Assembly: GCF_902706185.1 (NCBI RefSeq) | Contig: NZ_CACSJM010000013.1 | Span: 1 to 59,351, forward strand | DNA: 59,351 nt | DNA from: Roseomonas sp. 18066 | Lineage (GTDB): Bacteria; Pseudomonadota; Alphaproteobacteria; Acetobacterales; Acetobacteraceae | Reading direction: 5' to 3' | Shown here: positions 40,566 through 48,865 of the stretch, one piece after another | How the letters are laid out: each line of letters begins with the position of its first letter | Position numbering within the stretch: the first letter of the stretch is position 1 | The notes under the pieces: generated by a model | The model's input: only the letters and a program-made list of their open reading frames with translations | Told to the model about the DNA's origin: nothing | Database searches by the model: none | Made by a program: the position numbers and the translations under genes

Positions 40566-41699
40566 ATGTCCGAGGCGAAGCCGCGCTGCCACATCCCCGC
40601 CGGCGGCGAATTTCTGCTCTTGCCGCCGACGCAGCAGGCCTTCGCCTATCGCAACGTGGACCGGATGTTCGCGACACGGCCCGTCACCCGCGGGCCAACG
40701 CCGCGGCTGCTGCCGCGCGGGCCCGAGGTGGCGCCGCGCTACGTCGTCGATGGTGTCGAGCACGGCGTCGACGACTATATCGACCGCGCCTGCGTCTCCG
40801 GCATCCTGGCGATCAAGCGCGGCCGCATCGTGCTGGAGCGCTATGCGCTGGGGCTCGAGGAAGCGACCCGCTGGTCGACCATGTCGATGGTGAAGTCGCT
40901 GACCTCGACGCTGATTGGCGCGGCGCTGAAGGACGGCGCCATCGCCAGCCTGGACGACAAGGTGTCTTCCTATGTGCCGGCCGTGCGCGGCTCGGCCTAT
41001 GACGCGGTCGCGGTGCGCGACCTGCTGACCATGTCCTCCGGCGTTGCCTGGAGCGAGGACTACACCGACCGCCATTCCCACGTGAACCGCTACAGCCAAA
41101 GCCTGGGCGACAAGGTGCCCGGCGGCGTGCTGGCGCTGCTGCGCGAGCTCGCCCCCGAGCACACCCCCGGCAGCCGCTTCCTCTACAACACCGGCGACAC
41201 CTATCTGCTGGGCTGCCTGCTGTCGGCGGCGGTGGGGACGACCATCGCCGACTACATGACGCGCCGCATCTGGGCGCCGCAGGGCATGGAGTTCGACGCC
41301 TTCTACACGCTGGAATCCGAGGGCGGGCAGGAGATCGGCGGCAGCCGCGCCGGCATGACGCTGCGCGACCTCGGCCGCTTCGGCCTGTTCCTGCTGGAAG
41401 GCGGCCATGGGGTGCTGCCCGAAGGCTGGCTCGCCGAGGCGTCGCGCCCCGCCTTCACCCTGAACCCGGCCGAGAACTCCTTCGGCGCGACCGGCTATGG
41501 CTATAGCTGGTGGCTGCAGGACGGCGTGATGGCGGCGGTGGGCTTCGCCGGCCAGAGCCTCTGCCTGGACCCGGCGGAGAAGCTGGTGGTGGTCACCCTC
41601 TCCGCCCGGCCGCAGCCGCCCTATGCGGCGGCCTACACGGTCGACATGAAGGCGGAGCGCGCGGCCTTCCACGCCGCGCTCACCGCCGCCCTGCGCTAG
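40566..41699 (+). CDS. Serine hydrolase, class C beta-lactamase-like family (377 aa)
   Basis: Penicillin-binding/beta-lactamase-fold hydrolase (PF00144 type). The active-site SxxK is SMVK at 107-110, with a YNTGDTYLLG segment and the late GYSWWLQDG and GFAGQSLCL region where the KTG-like motif sits. There is no export signal, so this is more likely a cytoplasmic esterase or amide hydrolase such as 6-aminohexanoate-dimer hydrolase than a resistance enzyme. AGGAAGAAAA precedes the ATG. It probably belongs with the upstream amine oxidase-like gene. It converges with the amidase. Confidence 0.85.
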   Translation: MSEAKPRCHIPAGGEFLLLPPTQQAFAYRNVDRMFATRPVTRGPTPRLLPRGPEVAPRYVVDGVEHGVDDYIDRACVSGILAIKRGRIVLERYALGLEEATRWSTMSMVKSLTSTLIGAALKDGAIASLDDKVSSYVPAVRGSAYDAVAVRDLLTMSSGVAWSEDYTDRHSHVNRYSQSLGDKVPGGVLALLRELAPEHTPGSRFLYNTGDTYLLGCLLSAAVGTTIADYMTRRIWAPQGMEFDAFYTLESEGGQEIGGSRAGMTLRDLGRFGLFLLEGGHGVLPEGWLAEASRPAFTLNPAENSFGATGYGYSWWLQDGVMAAVGFAGQSLCLDPAEKLVVVTLSARPQPPYAAAYTVDMKAERAAFHAALTAALR

Positions 41700-41706
41700 G
41701 CTCGCC

Positions 41707-43182
41707 TCAGGCGGTGACGTGGACCCCGGGGCGGCGCCCCTGGTTCCACTTCCCGCCGAGCGCGCGCTCGATCTGCGCCGAGAGCTGCAGCAGTAGCCCG
41801 TCGCCACCCTGCTTCGTCTGCGCCTGGATGCCCAGCGGCAGGCCATGCGCCTGCTCCGCCATCGGCAGCGAGATGCCCGGAATGCCGCAGAGATTCGACA
41901 GCGGCGTATAAGCAAAAAACTTCCAGAGATTGCCGAACCAGTCGTGCACGTCGGTGTTGTCGCTGATCGTCAGGTATTCCGTCGTGCCGACCTTCGGCGT
42001 CGGCAAGGCGGTGATCGGGGTGAGGAGAATATCCCAGTCCTCGAAGAAGGCGCCGAAGGCGCGCGACGTCGCGTTGAAGGCGGCCTGCATCTTCGTCCGC
42101 TCGGAATAGGTGGCGCCGATGCCGGCCTGCCAGATGCGGATGTTCATCGGCTCGATGAGCTCCGCCGGCGGCGGGGCGCTGCGGCCGACCTGGGCCAGCA
42201 GCGTCTCGATGGTCTGGGCGAAGTTGGTGATGTAGCAGGTGGTCTGCGCGGCATAGGCGGCGCGGAAATCGACCTTCGGCACCACCCATTCGACATGATG
42301 GCCGAGGGTTTCCAGGAAGCGCCCGACCCGCTCCAGCTCGGCCACGAATTCCGGAATGGCGCGGTAGTCGCCCCATTCATGCGACAGCGCGATGCGCAGC
42401 TTCGACGGGTCGCGCTGGATCAGATCGGCATAGGGCTCGGGCGCGGTCCAGTAGGGCATGAACTCGCCCGGCGCGCCGCCGCGGCAGGCGTCGATGAAGC
42501 TGGCCATGTCGCGCACCGTGCGGGTCTGGCAGCCCTGGGTGGAGACCACCCCCATCAGGTCGGAGCTGCCGGGCGCGACCGACAGAACCCCGCGCGACGG
42601 CTTCAGCCCGATATTGCCGCAGACGCCGGCCGGGATGCGGATCGAGCCGCCGCCGTCCGTCGCGTGCGAGATCGGCGTGACGCCCGCGGCCACCGCCGCC
42701 GCCGTGCCGGCCGAGGACCCGCAGGTGGTGTAGTCCAGGTTCCACGGGTTGCGGGTGACATACATCGCCGGGTTCTCGGCCGAGCTGCAGACGCCGAATT
42801 CCGGCGTGGTGCTGCGGCCGATGATGTTCAGCCCAGCCTTGCGCAGCTGGCCGGTGAGGAAGCTGTCGGCCGCCGCGCGATTGCCGCGCATCAGGAAAGA
42901 ACCCATCTCCTGCAGCCGGCCCTTCAAGGTCGGGCCCAGGTCCTTCATCAGGTAGGGCACGCCCGCGAAGACGCCGTCGGCATTCATGCCGTCCTTGAGC
43001 GGATCGGCGACGACATCGTCGAAGACCTCGACGACGGCGGAGAGGGCGGGATTGACCTTGGCGATGGCGGCGGCGGCCTGGGCCGCGAGCTCGGCGGGGG
43101 TCACCTGGCCCGCGCGGACCAGGCCTGCCAGCGCTGTCGCGTCATGCCCGGCCCATTCTTCCCAGCTCATCGCCAACGTCAT
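41707..43182 (-). CDS. Amidase-signature family protein (491 aa)
   Basis: Amidase with the Ser-Ser-Lys triad region: the lysine in YLMKDLGPTLKG, and TTCGSSAGTAAAVAAGVTPISHATDGGGSIRIPAGVCG carrying both serines (GSS and GGGS). It is of normal length for the family. Family members act on indoleacetamide, aryl amides, allophanate and others, and the sequence does not discriminate. The ATG at 43182 has AAGG 9 bp upstream; the ATG at 43191 abuts that AAGG and is less likely. It ends 7 bp from the convergent hydrolase gene. Confidence 0.88.
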   Translation of the reverse strand: MTLAMSWEEWAGHDATALAGLVRAGQVTPAELAAQAAAAIAKVNPALSAVVEVFDDVVADPLKDGMNADGVFAGVPYLMKDLGPTLKGRLQEMGSFLMRGNRAAADSFLTGQLRKAGLNIIGRSTTPEFGVCSSAENPAMYVTRNPWNLDYTTCGSSAGTAAAVAAGVTPISHATDGGGSIRIPAGVCGNIGLKPSRGVLSVAPGSSDLMGVVSTQGCQTRTVRDMASFIDACRGGAPGEFMPYWTAPEPYADLIQRDPSKLRIALSHEWGDYRAIPEFVAELERVGRFLETLGHHVEWVVPKVDFRAAYAAQTTCYITNFAQTIETLLAQVGRSAPPPAELIEPMNIRIWQAGIGATYSERTKMQAAFNATSRAFGAFFEDWDILLTPITALPTPKVGTTEYLTISDNTDVHDWFGNLWKFFAYTPLSNLCGIPGISLPMAEQAHGLPLGIQAQTKQGGDGLLLQLSAQIERALGGKWNQGRRPGVHVTA

Positions 43183-43316
43183 CGCGGCCATCCTTCAGCA
43201 TCTCTCGGAAGTCCGCGAGCCTAGGGCCGCGCCGCACCCGGTCAAGGTGGCCGCGCCCCGGATCGTGAAGCGGCGATCCCTGGCCGCCCGGCCCCGGCTG
43301 CGCTTAGGTCGCGCCG

Positions 43317-44021
43317 ATGCCGAGCGAAACCCCGACCCGACCGATCAACCCGCTCTGGCTGGTGCTGGGCCTGGCGATCATCGTGCTGCTGCCCTTCGGC
43401 CCGATGCCGCTGCTGGTGGGCGGCCTGGCGGGCATGTTCCTGGGCCAGCAGCTGGCGCTGGTCCCGGGCGTGCTGGCGGTGGTGCTGCTGTTCCTGCTGG
43501 CGGGGCCGGAGCCGGTGGGCGCGCGGCTGTGGCCCGCCTTCCGCTGGGGGGCGGGCACAGTGCTGGCGGCGACGGTACCGGCCGCCGTGGTCGCGCTGGC
43601 CTGGAGCGACTGGCTGGAGGCGCAGCGCTTCGCCCTGCTGGAGCTGGCGCTGTGGATCGACGCCGCCTGGCTGCTGCCGGCGGCGCTGCTGGCCTGGTGG
43701 CGCCCGGCCGGCGCGCGCTGGCCGAAGGCGCTGCTCGTGGCCTGCGCCCTGACCTCGCGGCTGATGATGTTCCCGCTGCTGCTGGCGGGGGTGGTCACCA
43801 GCAGCGAGATGAACGGCATGCAGGTGATCGTGGCGCCGATCTTCGCCGCCGGTATCTGCCTCGGCATGCTGATGCTGCTGGGCCTGTGCGGCGCCGTGGC
43901 CTGGGGGCTGCAGGCCGCCGGGCGCTGGCTGCCGCCGCGGCGGATCCTGGCGGTGCTCGCCTTGGCGGCGCTGGCGGCGCAGCTGGCCCGGCTGGCGCTG
44001 GGGCTGCCCGCCGGGCTCTGA
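43317..44021 (+). CDS. Hypothetical integral membrane protein (234 aa)
   Basis: No family recognised. Six to seven hydrophobic segments cover most of the protein, beginning PLWLVLGLAIIVLLPFGPMPLLVGG. A polar stretch sits around residues 125-145 (WWRPAGARWPKA), and SSEMNGMQ lies in a loop near 165. It is divergent from the amidase by 134 bp and convergent with the racemase-like gene. Codon bias fits a real gene. It could be an inner-membrane protein of unknown role. Confidence 0.7.
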   Translation: MPSETPTRPINPLWLVLGLAIIVLLPFGPMPLLVGGLAGMFLGQQLALVPGVLAVVLLFLLAGPEPVGARLWPAFRWGAGTVLAATVPAAVVALAWSDWLEAQRFALLELALWIDAAWLLPAALLAWWRPAGARWPKALLVACALTSRLMMFPLLLAGVVTSSEMNGMQVIVAPIFAAGICLGMLMLLGLCGAVAWGLQAAGRWLPPRRILAVLALAALAAQLARLALGLPAGL

Positions 44022-44034
44022 TCCCCTGATGCAG

Positions 44035-44056
44035 GATATCGGATATACCCGATATC
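44035..44056. terminator. Symmetric hairpin between convergent genes
   Basis: GATATCGG (44035-44042) and CCGATATC (44049-44056) form perfect 8-bp arms around ATATAC. The element is 13 bp past the membrane-protein stop and reaches into the stop codon of the minus-strand racemase-like gene, which fits a shared bidirectional terminator. It is unusually AT-rich for this DNA and lacks long T-runs. Confidence 0.5.
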
Positions 44057-44783
44057 AGCCCAGCGCGCCGATCCTGCCCCAGTCCTTGAGCGCCGAGGGA
44101 TCGGCCCCGGCGACGGCCAGGCTTTTCCAGACGACGGTCGCGATGGTGTCGTAGACGGGCAGGCCCAGCGCCGCCTCCCAGCCCGCGACCAGGGGTGCGG
44201 CGCGCAAGTTGGTGCAGACGACGGCGACGGCATCGACGCCTTCCGCGGCCACCGCTTCCACCATCCCGGTCAGCGCCGCGCCCTCGACCTCACTGAAGGA
44301 AAAATTCTCCTGCAGGCCGAGGTGGCGCTCGCTGCTGCAATCGACGCCGAGCGTCGCGTAGTTGGCGACGATGCGCGCCTGGACATCGTCGCGATAGGGC
44401 GTGACCAGGCCCAGCCGCTTCACCCCCGTCGCCGCCAGGATGTCGTTCAGGGCGAGCATCGAGGTGGTGGCGGGAATGCCGGTCGCCGCGGTGATGCGCT
44501 CGCACAGGCGGTGGTCCGCCTCGAAGCCCAGCCAGCCGGCAGAGGTGCCGTTCCAGCCGATGACATCGACGCGGGCATCGGCCAGCAGCTCGGCGGCGCG
44601 CAGGATGGCGCTGTCGTCGAACTGGGCGAGGGCGCTGTCGGACAAAGCGATCTCGGTGACGCGGAACCGGGAGAAATGCGCCGAGGCGCCGGGGACGCTG
44701 GCGACCATCGCCTGGGTCACCGGCTCCAGCACCGTGTTGGAGGAGGGCGTCAGCATCCCCAGCCGGATGCGCTTCTCACTCAT
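44055..44783 (-). CDS. Asp/Glu racemase superfamily enzyme, maleate isomerase/arylmalonate decarboxylase-like (242 aa)
   Basis: It begins RIRLGMLTPSSNTVLEPVT, as in maleate cis-trans isomerases. The second half has the cysteine motif VVCTNLRAAPL. The first catalytic cysteine of two-cysteine racemases and isomerases is not seen: the region reads IGWNGTSAGWLG. A single-cysteine pattern is known from arylmalonate decarboxylase. It is the last gene of the ureide operon and overlaps the allantoinase gene by 8 bp, so a role in purine- or pyrimidine-ring catabolism (for example racemising a ureide) is possible but inferred. Confidence 0.82.
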   Translation of the reverse strand: MSEKRIRLGMLTPSSNTVLEPVTQAMVASVPGASAHFSRFRVTEIALSDSALAQFDDSAILRAAELLADARVDVIGWNGTSAGWLGFEADHRLCERITAATGIPATTSMLALNDILAATGVKRLGLVTPYRDDVQARIVANYATLGVDCSSERHLGLQENFSFSEVEGAALTGMVEAVAAEGVDAVAVVCTNLRAAPLVAGWEAALGLPVYDTIATVVWKSLAVAGADPSALKDWGRIGALG

Positions 44784-45693
44784 TGAGGCCGCGCCCCGGA
44801 TAGGGGTGGGTCGCCATCCAGTGCTGCGCGATGTCGATGCGCCGCGTCACCCAGACATCGTCGAATTGCTGGATATAGTCGAGCAGCTTGGCCAGGCCCC
44901 GCGCCCGCGCCGGATGGCCGATGAGGCGCATATGCAGCCCGATCGACATCATCTTCGGCGTCTTCGCACCTTCCTCGCGCAGCATGTCGAAGCCGTCGCG
45001 GACGAAGCTGAACCAGTCGTCGCCGGTGCCGACATGCCCGTTGAATTTTCCATCATTGTGGGTCAGCGAATAGGGCACCACGAGATGCGGCTTGCCCTCC
45101 ACCGTCAGCCACCAGGGCAGCTCGTCGGCATAGCTGTCGCTATCGTACAAGAAGCCACCTTCCTCGGCGACGAGGCGGCGGGTGTTCACGCTGGGTCCAT
45201 AGCGGCAGTACCAGCCGAGCGGGCGGTTCCCGACGGTCTTCTGGAGCGATTCCACGGCGCGGCGGATATGCTCGCGCTCCTCGTCTTCCGACAGCTCCCA
45301 ATGCTTCACCCAGCGCCAGCCATGGCAGCACAGGTCGAAGCCGCTCTCCCGGATGGCCGCCGCCGCCTCCGGGTTCCGCTCGAGCGCGAGCGCGCAGCCG
45401 AAGACCGTCATCGGCAACCCGCGTTCCTGGAACAGCCGCATCAGCCGCCAGAAGCCAACGCGGCTGCCATATTCGAACATGCCCTCGGCGGCCAGGTCGC
45501 GGCCCTTGGACTGCTGCCCGCCGGATTCGGTCAGGCCCCATTCGCTATGGCCCTCGCCGTCCTGGACCGAGGGCTCGGAGCCTTCCTCGTAGTTCATGAC
45601 GAAGTTGACGGCGAGCTTCGCGCCCTTCGGCCAGCGCGGATCGGGCGGATTGGCGCCGTAGCCGCGGAAGTCGCGACGCACCTCATAAGCCAT
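44776..45693 (-). CDS. puuE: PuuE-type allantoinase, NodB-fold (305 aa)
   Basis: Polysaccharide-deacetylase-fold allantoinase. The PuuE signatures are visible: RDFRGYGANPPDPRWPKGAKLAVNFVMNYEEGSE, FEYGSRVGFWRLMRLF, CCHGWRW and WYCRYGPSVNTRRLVAEEGGFLYDSDSYADELPWW. PuuE hydrolyses the allantoin ring to allantoate and is unrelated to the metal-dependent AllB. The next enzyme gene upstream is ureidoglycolate lyase, 13 bp away, which supports the assignment. An allantoate-degrading enzyme (allantoicase or allantoate amidohydrolase) is not in the window. Confidence 0.9.
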   Translation of the reverse strand: MAYEVRRDFRGYGANPPDPRWPKGAKLAVNFVMNYEEGSEPSVQDGEGHSEWGLTESGGQQSKGRDLAAEGMFEYGSRVGFWRLMRLFQERGLPMTVFGCALALERNPEAAAAIRESGFDLCCHGWRWVKHWELSEDEEREHIRRAVESLQKTVGNRPLGWYCRYGPSVNTRRLVAEEGGFLYDSDSYADELPWWLTVEGKPHLVVPYSLTHNDGKFNGHVGTGDDWFSFVRDGFDMLREEGAKTPKMMSIGLHMRLIGHPARARGLAKLLDYIQQFDDVWVTRRIDIAQHWMATHPYPGRGLNE

Positions 45694-45706
45694 GCGGAAA
45701 AGCCTT

Positions 45707-46198
45707 TCAGGGCAGGTCGAGATCCAGGTCGAAGGGCGGAACCGGAACGAATTCCTCGTCGGTGGCCGAGCCGTCGCGCCACATCACCACGGCGAAGCGG
45801 GCGGGCACCTCCAGCACGGTCAGCGGATGGTGCCAGACATTGGCGGCATAGGTCACGCCCTGGCCGCGCCCGGCCAGGAAGGCCTCGGCGCGGTCCATGT
45901 CCGGCCCGCCGCTCGCCGCATGCGGCGCCACCAGCACCACCCAGCGCGAGGGGCCCAGGGGAATGAAGCTCTGGGAGGAAAACTCATGCCGCTCCATGGT
46001 GCTGACGCGCAGCAGCCCGCCCGGATGCGGCTCCCGGCAGGAGAAGGCCAGGCTGGGCCAAGCGCCGGCGCGCTCGCTGCCGAGCGCGCGCTCGAAATAG
46101 ACGCGACCCGGCTGGTTGGGGGCCTCGAGCACCTCGCCGTATGGGGCGAAGGCTTCCGCGCTCAGGCGCTTCAGGGTCAGGCTTCCGGTCACGCTCAT
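45707..46198 (-). CDS. allA: Ureidoglycolate lyase (163 aa)
   Basis: Cupin-fold AllA: it begins TLKRLSAEAFAPYGEVLEAPN and continues with ERHEFSSQSFIPLGPSRWVVLVAP, GQGVTYAANVWHHPLTVLEVPARFAVVMWRD and an acidic end (FVPVPPFDLDLDLP). The enzyme splits ureidoglycolate into glyoxylate and urea. The ATG at 46198 overlaps the permease stop by 4 bp; the long upstream extension of the frame is antisense noise in the permease. Its place between an ABC importer and PuuE marks the operon as ureide (purine-derived) catabolism. Confidence 0.92.
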   Translation of the reverse strand: MSVTGSLTLKRLSAEAFAPYGEVLEAPNQPGRVYFERALGSERAGAWPSLAFSCREPHPGGLLRVSTMERHEFSSQSFIPLGPSRWVVLVAPHAASGGPDMDRAEAFLAGRGQGVTYAANVWHHPLTVLEVPARFAVVMWRDGSATDEEFVPVPPFDLDLDLP

Positions 46199-47013
46199 CC
46201 GGCCATCCTCCGCACCAGGCCCACGGCCCGGTCCATCACGACGAGAAGAAGGAAAGCGACCGCCACCAGCACGCCGGAGGCCGCCGCGACACGCACATCC
46301 AGCGCGCTTTCCATCATGCCCCACAGGCGGATCGGCAGCATGTCGGTCCCGGCGGAGGAGAGGAAGAGCGACACAGGAACATTGTCGAGAGAAGAGACAA
46401 AGGACAGGAAACCGCCCGCGGCGACGCCCGGCAGGATCAGCGGCAGGATGACGCGGCGGAAGGTGCGCCACGGGGAGGCGCCGAGGCTGGCGCTGCTCTC
46501 CAGCAGCGCGGGGTCGAGCCCGGCCGCGCTGGCGCCGACGGTGCGCAGCGCGAAGGGCGTGGCGATGATGGCATGCCCCGCCACCAGCAGCAGGAAGGAG
46601 GGCGGCAGCCGCAGCCAGGAGAAGAACATCAGGGTGGCCAGGCCGTAGGCGATGCCGGGCAGCACCAGCGGCGCCAGGAAGGCGCCCTCGGCGAAGCGGG
46701 CCCAGGTCGCGCGGGAGCGGGAGATGGCGAGCGCCGCGGCGGTGGCCAGCGCCGTGGCGATCGCCGCGGTGCAGGCGGCGACGGCGAGCGAATTCAGCGC
46801 CGCCCGGTGGATCTGCGCCGAGCGGGTGGCGTCGAACAGCTCGGCATACCAGCGCAAGGTCAGCCCCGGCGGCGGGAAGCGCAGCGCCTGGGAGGTGGTG
46901 AAGGAGGTCAGCAGCACGATCAGCACCGGCCCGGCCAGCACCAGCAGCCCGATCGCCGCCAGCGCCAGGATCAGCAGCGCCAGCGGCCGGTCGCGCGCGG
47001 CCAGGCGCATCAT
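46195..47013 (-). CDS. ABC transporter permease, PotC/spermidine-putrescine type (272 aa)
   Basis: Six membrane helices and the cytoplasmic EAA-like loop LESSASLGASPWRTFRRVILPLILPGVAAGGFLSFVSSLD that docks the ATPase. N-terminal sequence DRPLALLILALAAIGLLVLAGPVLIVLLTSF is typical of PotC. It overlaps both neighbours by 4 bp (permease 1 stop and allA start). With its partner it forms the channel of a 2-aminoethylphosphonate/polyamine/iron-type importer; operon context suggests a ureide or purine-derived ligand. Confidence 0.9.
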   Translation of the reverse strand: MMRLAARDRPLALLILALAAIGLLVLAGPVLIVLLTSFTTSQALRFPPPGLTLRWYAELFDATRSAQIHRAALNSLAVAACTAAIATALATAAALAISRSRATWARFAEGAFLAPLVLPGIAYGLATLMFFSWLRLPPSFLLLVAGHAIIATPFALRTVGASAAGLDPALLESSASLGASPWRTFRRVILPLILPGVAAGGFLSFVSSLDNVPVSLFLSSAGTDMLPIRLWGMMESALDVRVAAASGVLVAVAFLLLVVMDRAVGLVRRMAG

Positions 47014-47834
47014 GCCTGCGCCCCCCTGGCGAGCGCGGAGAGCGCGGCGGCGACCGCCAGCACGCTGCCCATCAGGGTCAGCGCCATGGCGGCGGCCAGC
47101 GGCCAGTTGAAGACCACCATGGCCTGCTGCCAGACCAGCGCCGGCAGATAGGCGAGCCGCCCGCCGCCGATCACCGATTGCGAGATGAAGGCGGTGGCCG
47201 CCGAGGCGAAGACCAGCGTGGCCCCGGCCAGCAGCCCCGGCAGCGCCAGCGGCAGCACCACCTTTCGCAGGGTCCGGAACAGCGAGGCGCCGAGCGCGGA
47301 TGAGGCATCCAGCAGCGAGGGATCGATGCGGGCCAGCGCCGCGATCAGCGGCAGCAGCATCAGCGGCATCTCGATCTGGGTCAGCGCCAGGATCAGCCCG
47401 GGCTCGGTCTGCAGCAGCGCCACCGGGCTGCTGACGATGCCGGTGGACAGCAGCGCCGTGTTGATCACCCCTTCGCGGCCGAGGATGACGATCCAGGCGA
47501 AGGTGCGCACCACCACCGAGGTCAGCAGCGGCAGCACCGCCGCCAGCAGAATGATTTTTTTCAATCCCGGCCCGGCGACCATGTGCAGCAGGGCCAGCGG
47601 CACCGCCAGCAGCATCGTCGCCAGCACCGCCAGCGCGCCCAGCCGCAAGGTGTTCAGCACCGCGCCCAGATGGAAGCTGTCCCCCAGCACGTCGAGCCAG
47701 GCCTGAACGCTGAACTGGGAGAAGTTTTCATCCGTCGCGAAGGAGGTGGCCGCGAGGAGAAGCAAGGGCGCCAAAAAGAAAGAAAACTGGGCCAGGCCCA
47801 GCGGCACGGCCAGCTTCCAGGCGCCCTCGCCCAT
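47010..47834 (-). CDS. ABC transporter permease, PotB type (274 aa)
   Basis: First permease of the pair: six hydrophobic helices, and the EAA-like loop LDASSALGASLFRTLRKVVLPLALPGLLAGATLVFASA near residues 185-220. The N-terminus has PLGLAQFSFFLAPLLLLAATSF. It starts 2 bp after the binding-protein stop and overlaps the second permease by 4 bp, so both are translated together. Confidence 0.9.
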   Translation of the reverse strand: MGEGAWKLAVPLGLAQFSFFLAPLLLLAATSFATDENFSQFSVQAWLDVLGDSFHLGAVLNTLRLGALAVLATMLLAVPLALLHMVAGPGLKKIILLAAVLPLLTSVVVRTFAWIVILGREGVINTALLSTGIVSSPVALLQTEPGLILALTQIEMPLMLLPLIAALARIDPSLLDASSALGASLFRTLRKVVLPLALPGLLAGATLVFASAATAFISQSVIGGGRLAYLPALVWQQAMVVFNWPLAAAMALTLMGSVLAVAAALSALARGAQA

Positions 47835-47836
47835 GG

Positions 47837-48865
47837 CTACTTCGCCATCTCGCGGTTGAAGCGGTCGATCCAGCGGGCGCGCAGCGGGTTGATCTTCGAC
47901 CAGTCATGGCTGACGAAGTTCTTCAGCTCGTCCAGCGACTTCACCGGGACATCGGCGCCCGGCGTCACCCCGGTGTTGACGGGGACGAAGAAATACGGCG
48001 CCTGGCTCAGCGCCGCCTGCACCGGCGTCGAGATCATGGTGTCGATATACTGGTAGGCGGCGTCGATGTTCTTCGAGCCCTTGGCGATATGCATGGTGGT
48101 GCCGAAGGCCGCCGCCCCCGTCTCGGGCACGGCGAAGTCGATGTCGACGCCGCGCGACTTCAGCAGGGTCACGGTGTAGGTGTTGGTGTACATCACATCG
48201 ATCTGGCCCTGCTGGAACAGCCCTGCCATGGCCGCCGGCTGCGCGACGGCAGCCACCTGCGGCAGGATTTTCCTCAATTCGACGAAGAGCGGCTCGACGT
48301 CGCTTTCCGAGCCACCGAAGACCTTGGCCATCTCGATCAGCGAGATCGTGCCGAAGGTGGTGCCGAACCCCGTCAGGCCAAGCCGCGAGGCATATTCCGG
48401 CTTGAACAGGTCGCGCCAGCCGGCGGGCTTGGCCAGCTTCTTCGGGTTGTAGGCGATGCCCACCACCTGGGCGGCGACGCCGGCGCCGACCGTGTCGGCA
48501 TAGCCCGCCGGCAGCTTGTCGCGGTTCGGCAGGCGGGCGGGGTCGAAGGGCTCGAACAGGCCGAGGTCGATGCCGCTGACCCGGGGGCCGGGGTCGAGCA
48601 CGAAGACATCGAAGGGCGCCGTGCCGCGCGCCGCCCGCGCCTTGGCGATCTGGTCGACGGCGAAGAGCGGCTCATAGGCGACGTCCACCCCATGCGCCTG
48701 CTTCAGCGCCGGCGACAGCACGGCGCGCAGCGCCTCGTCCCAGCCGCCGGGATAGACGGCGGCGGTCATGCTGCCGGCGGCCCGCGCCGGGCGTCCCGGC
48801 AGGAGGGCCGCGCCGGCGAGGCCCAGCGTGGCCCCCAGGACAGTGCGGCGGCTGAGGTCGGTCAT
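47837..48865 (-). CDS. Extracellular substrate-binding protein, PotD/Fbp-like family (342 aa)
   Basis: Tat-type signal (SRRTVLGATLGLAGAALLPGRPARA, cleavage near residue 30), then a class I/II binding-protein fold. Segments include MTAAVYPGGWDEALRAVLSPALKQAHGVDV, VGIAYNPKKLAKPAGWRDLFKPEYASRLGLTGF and QGQIDVMYTNTYTVTLLKSRGVDIDFAVPETGAA, as in spermidine/putrescine-type binders. The ATG overlaps the ATPase stop by 4 bp. Ligand uncertain; allantoin or a related ureide is inferred from the enzymes in the operon. Confidence 0.9.
   Translation of the reverse strand: MTDLSRRTVLGATLGLAGAALLPGRPARAAGSMTAAVYPGGWDEALRAVLSPALKQAHGVDVAYEPLFAVDQIAKARAARGTAPFDVFVLDPGPRVSGIDLGLFEPFDPARLPNRDKLPAGYADTVGAGVAAQVVGIAYNPKKLAKPAGWRDLFKPEYASRLGLTGFGTTFGTISLIEMAKVFGGSESDVEPLFVELRKILPQVAAVAQPAAMAGLFQQGQIDVMYTNTYTVTLLKSRGVDIDFAVPETGAAAFGTTMHIAKGSKNIDAAYQYIDTMISTPVQAALSQAPYFFVPVNTGVTPGADVPVKSLDELKNFVSHDWSKINPLRARWIDRFNREMAK

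Noticed and set aside
40566..41699. Antibiotic-resistance beta-lactamase
   Set aside because: The SxxK fold is shared with esterases and amide hydrolases. There is no export signal, and the neighbours are catabolic, so a resistance role is not supported.
47520..47570. A-rich/T-rich run inside the PotB-like permease as a promoter or slippage site
   Set aside because: The TTTTTT run encodes Lys-Lys-Ile in a continuous, family-like reading frame; nothing suggests a frameshift.
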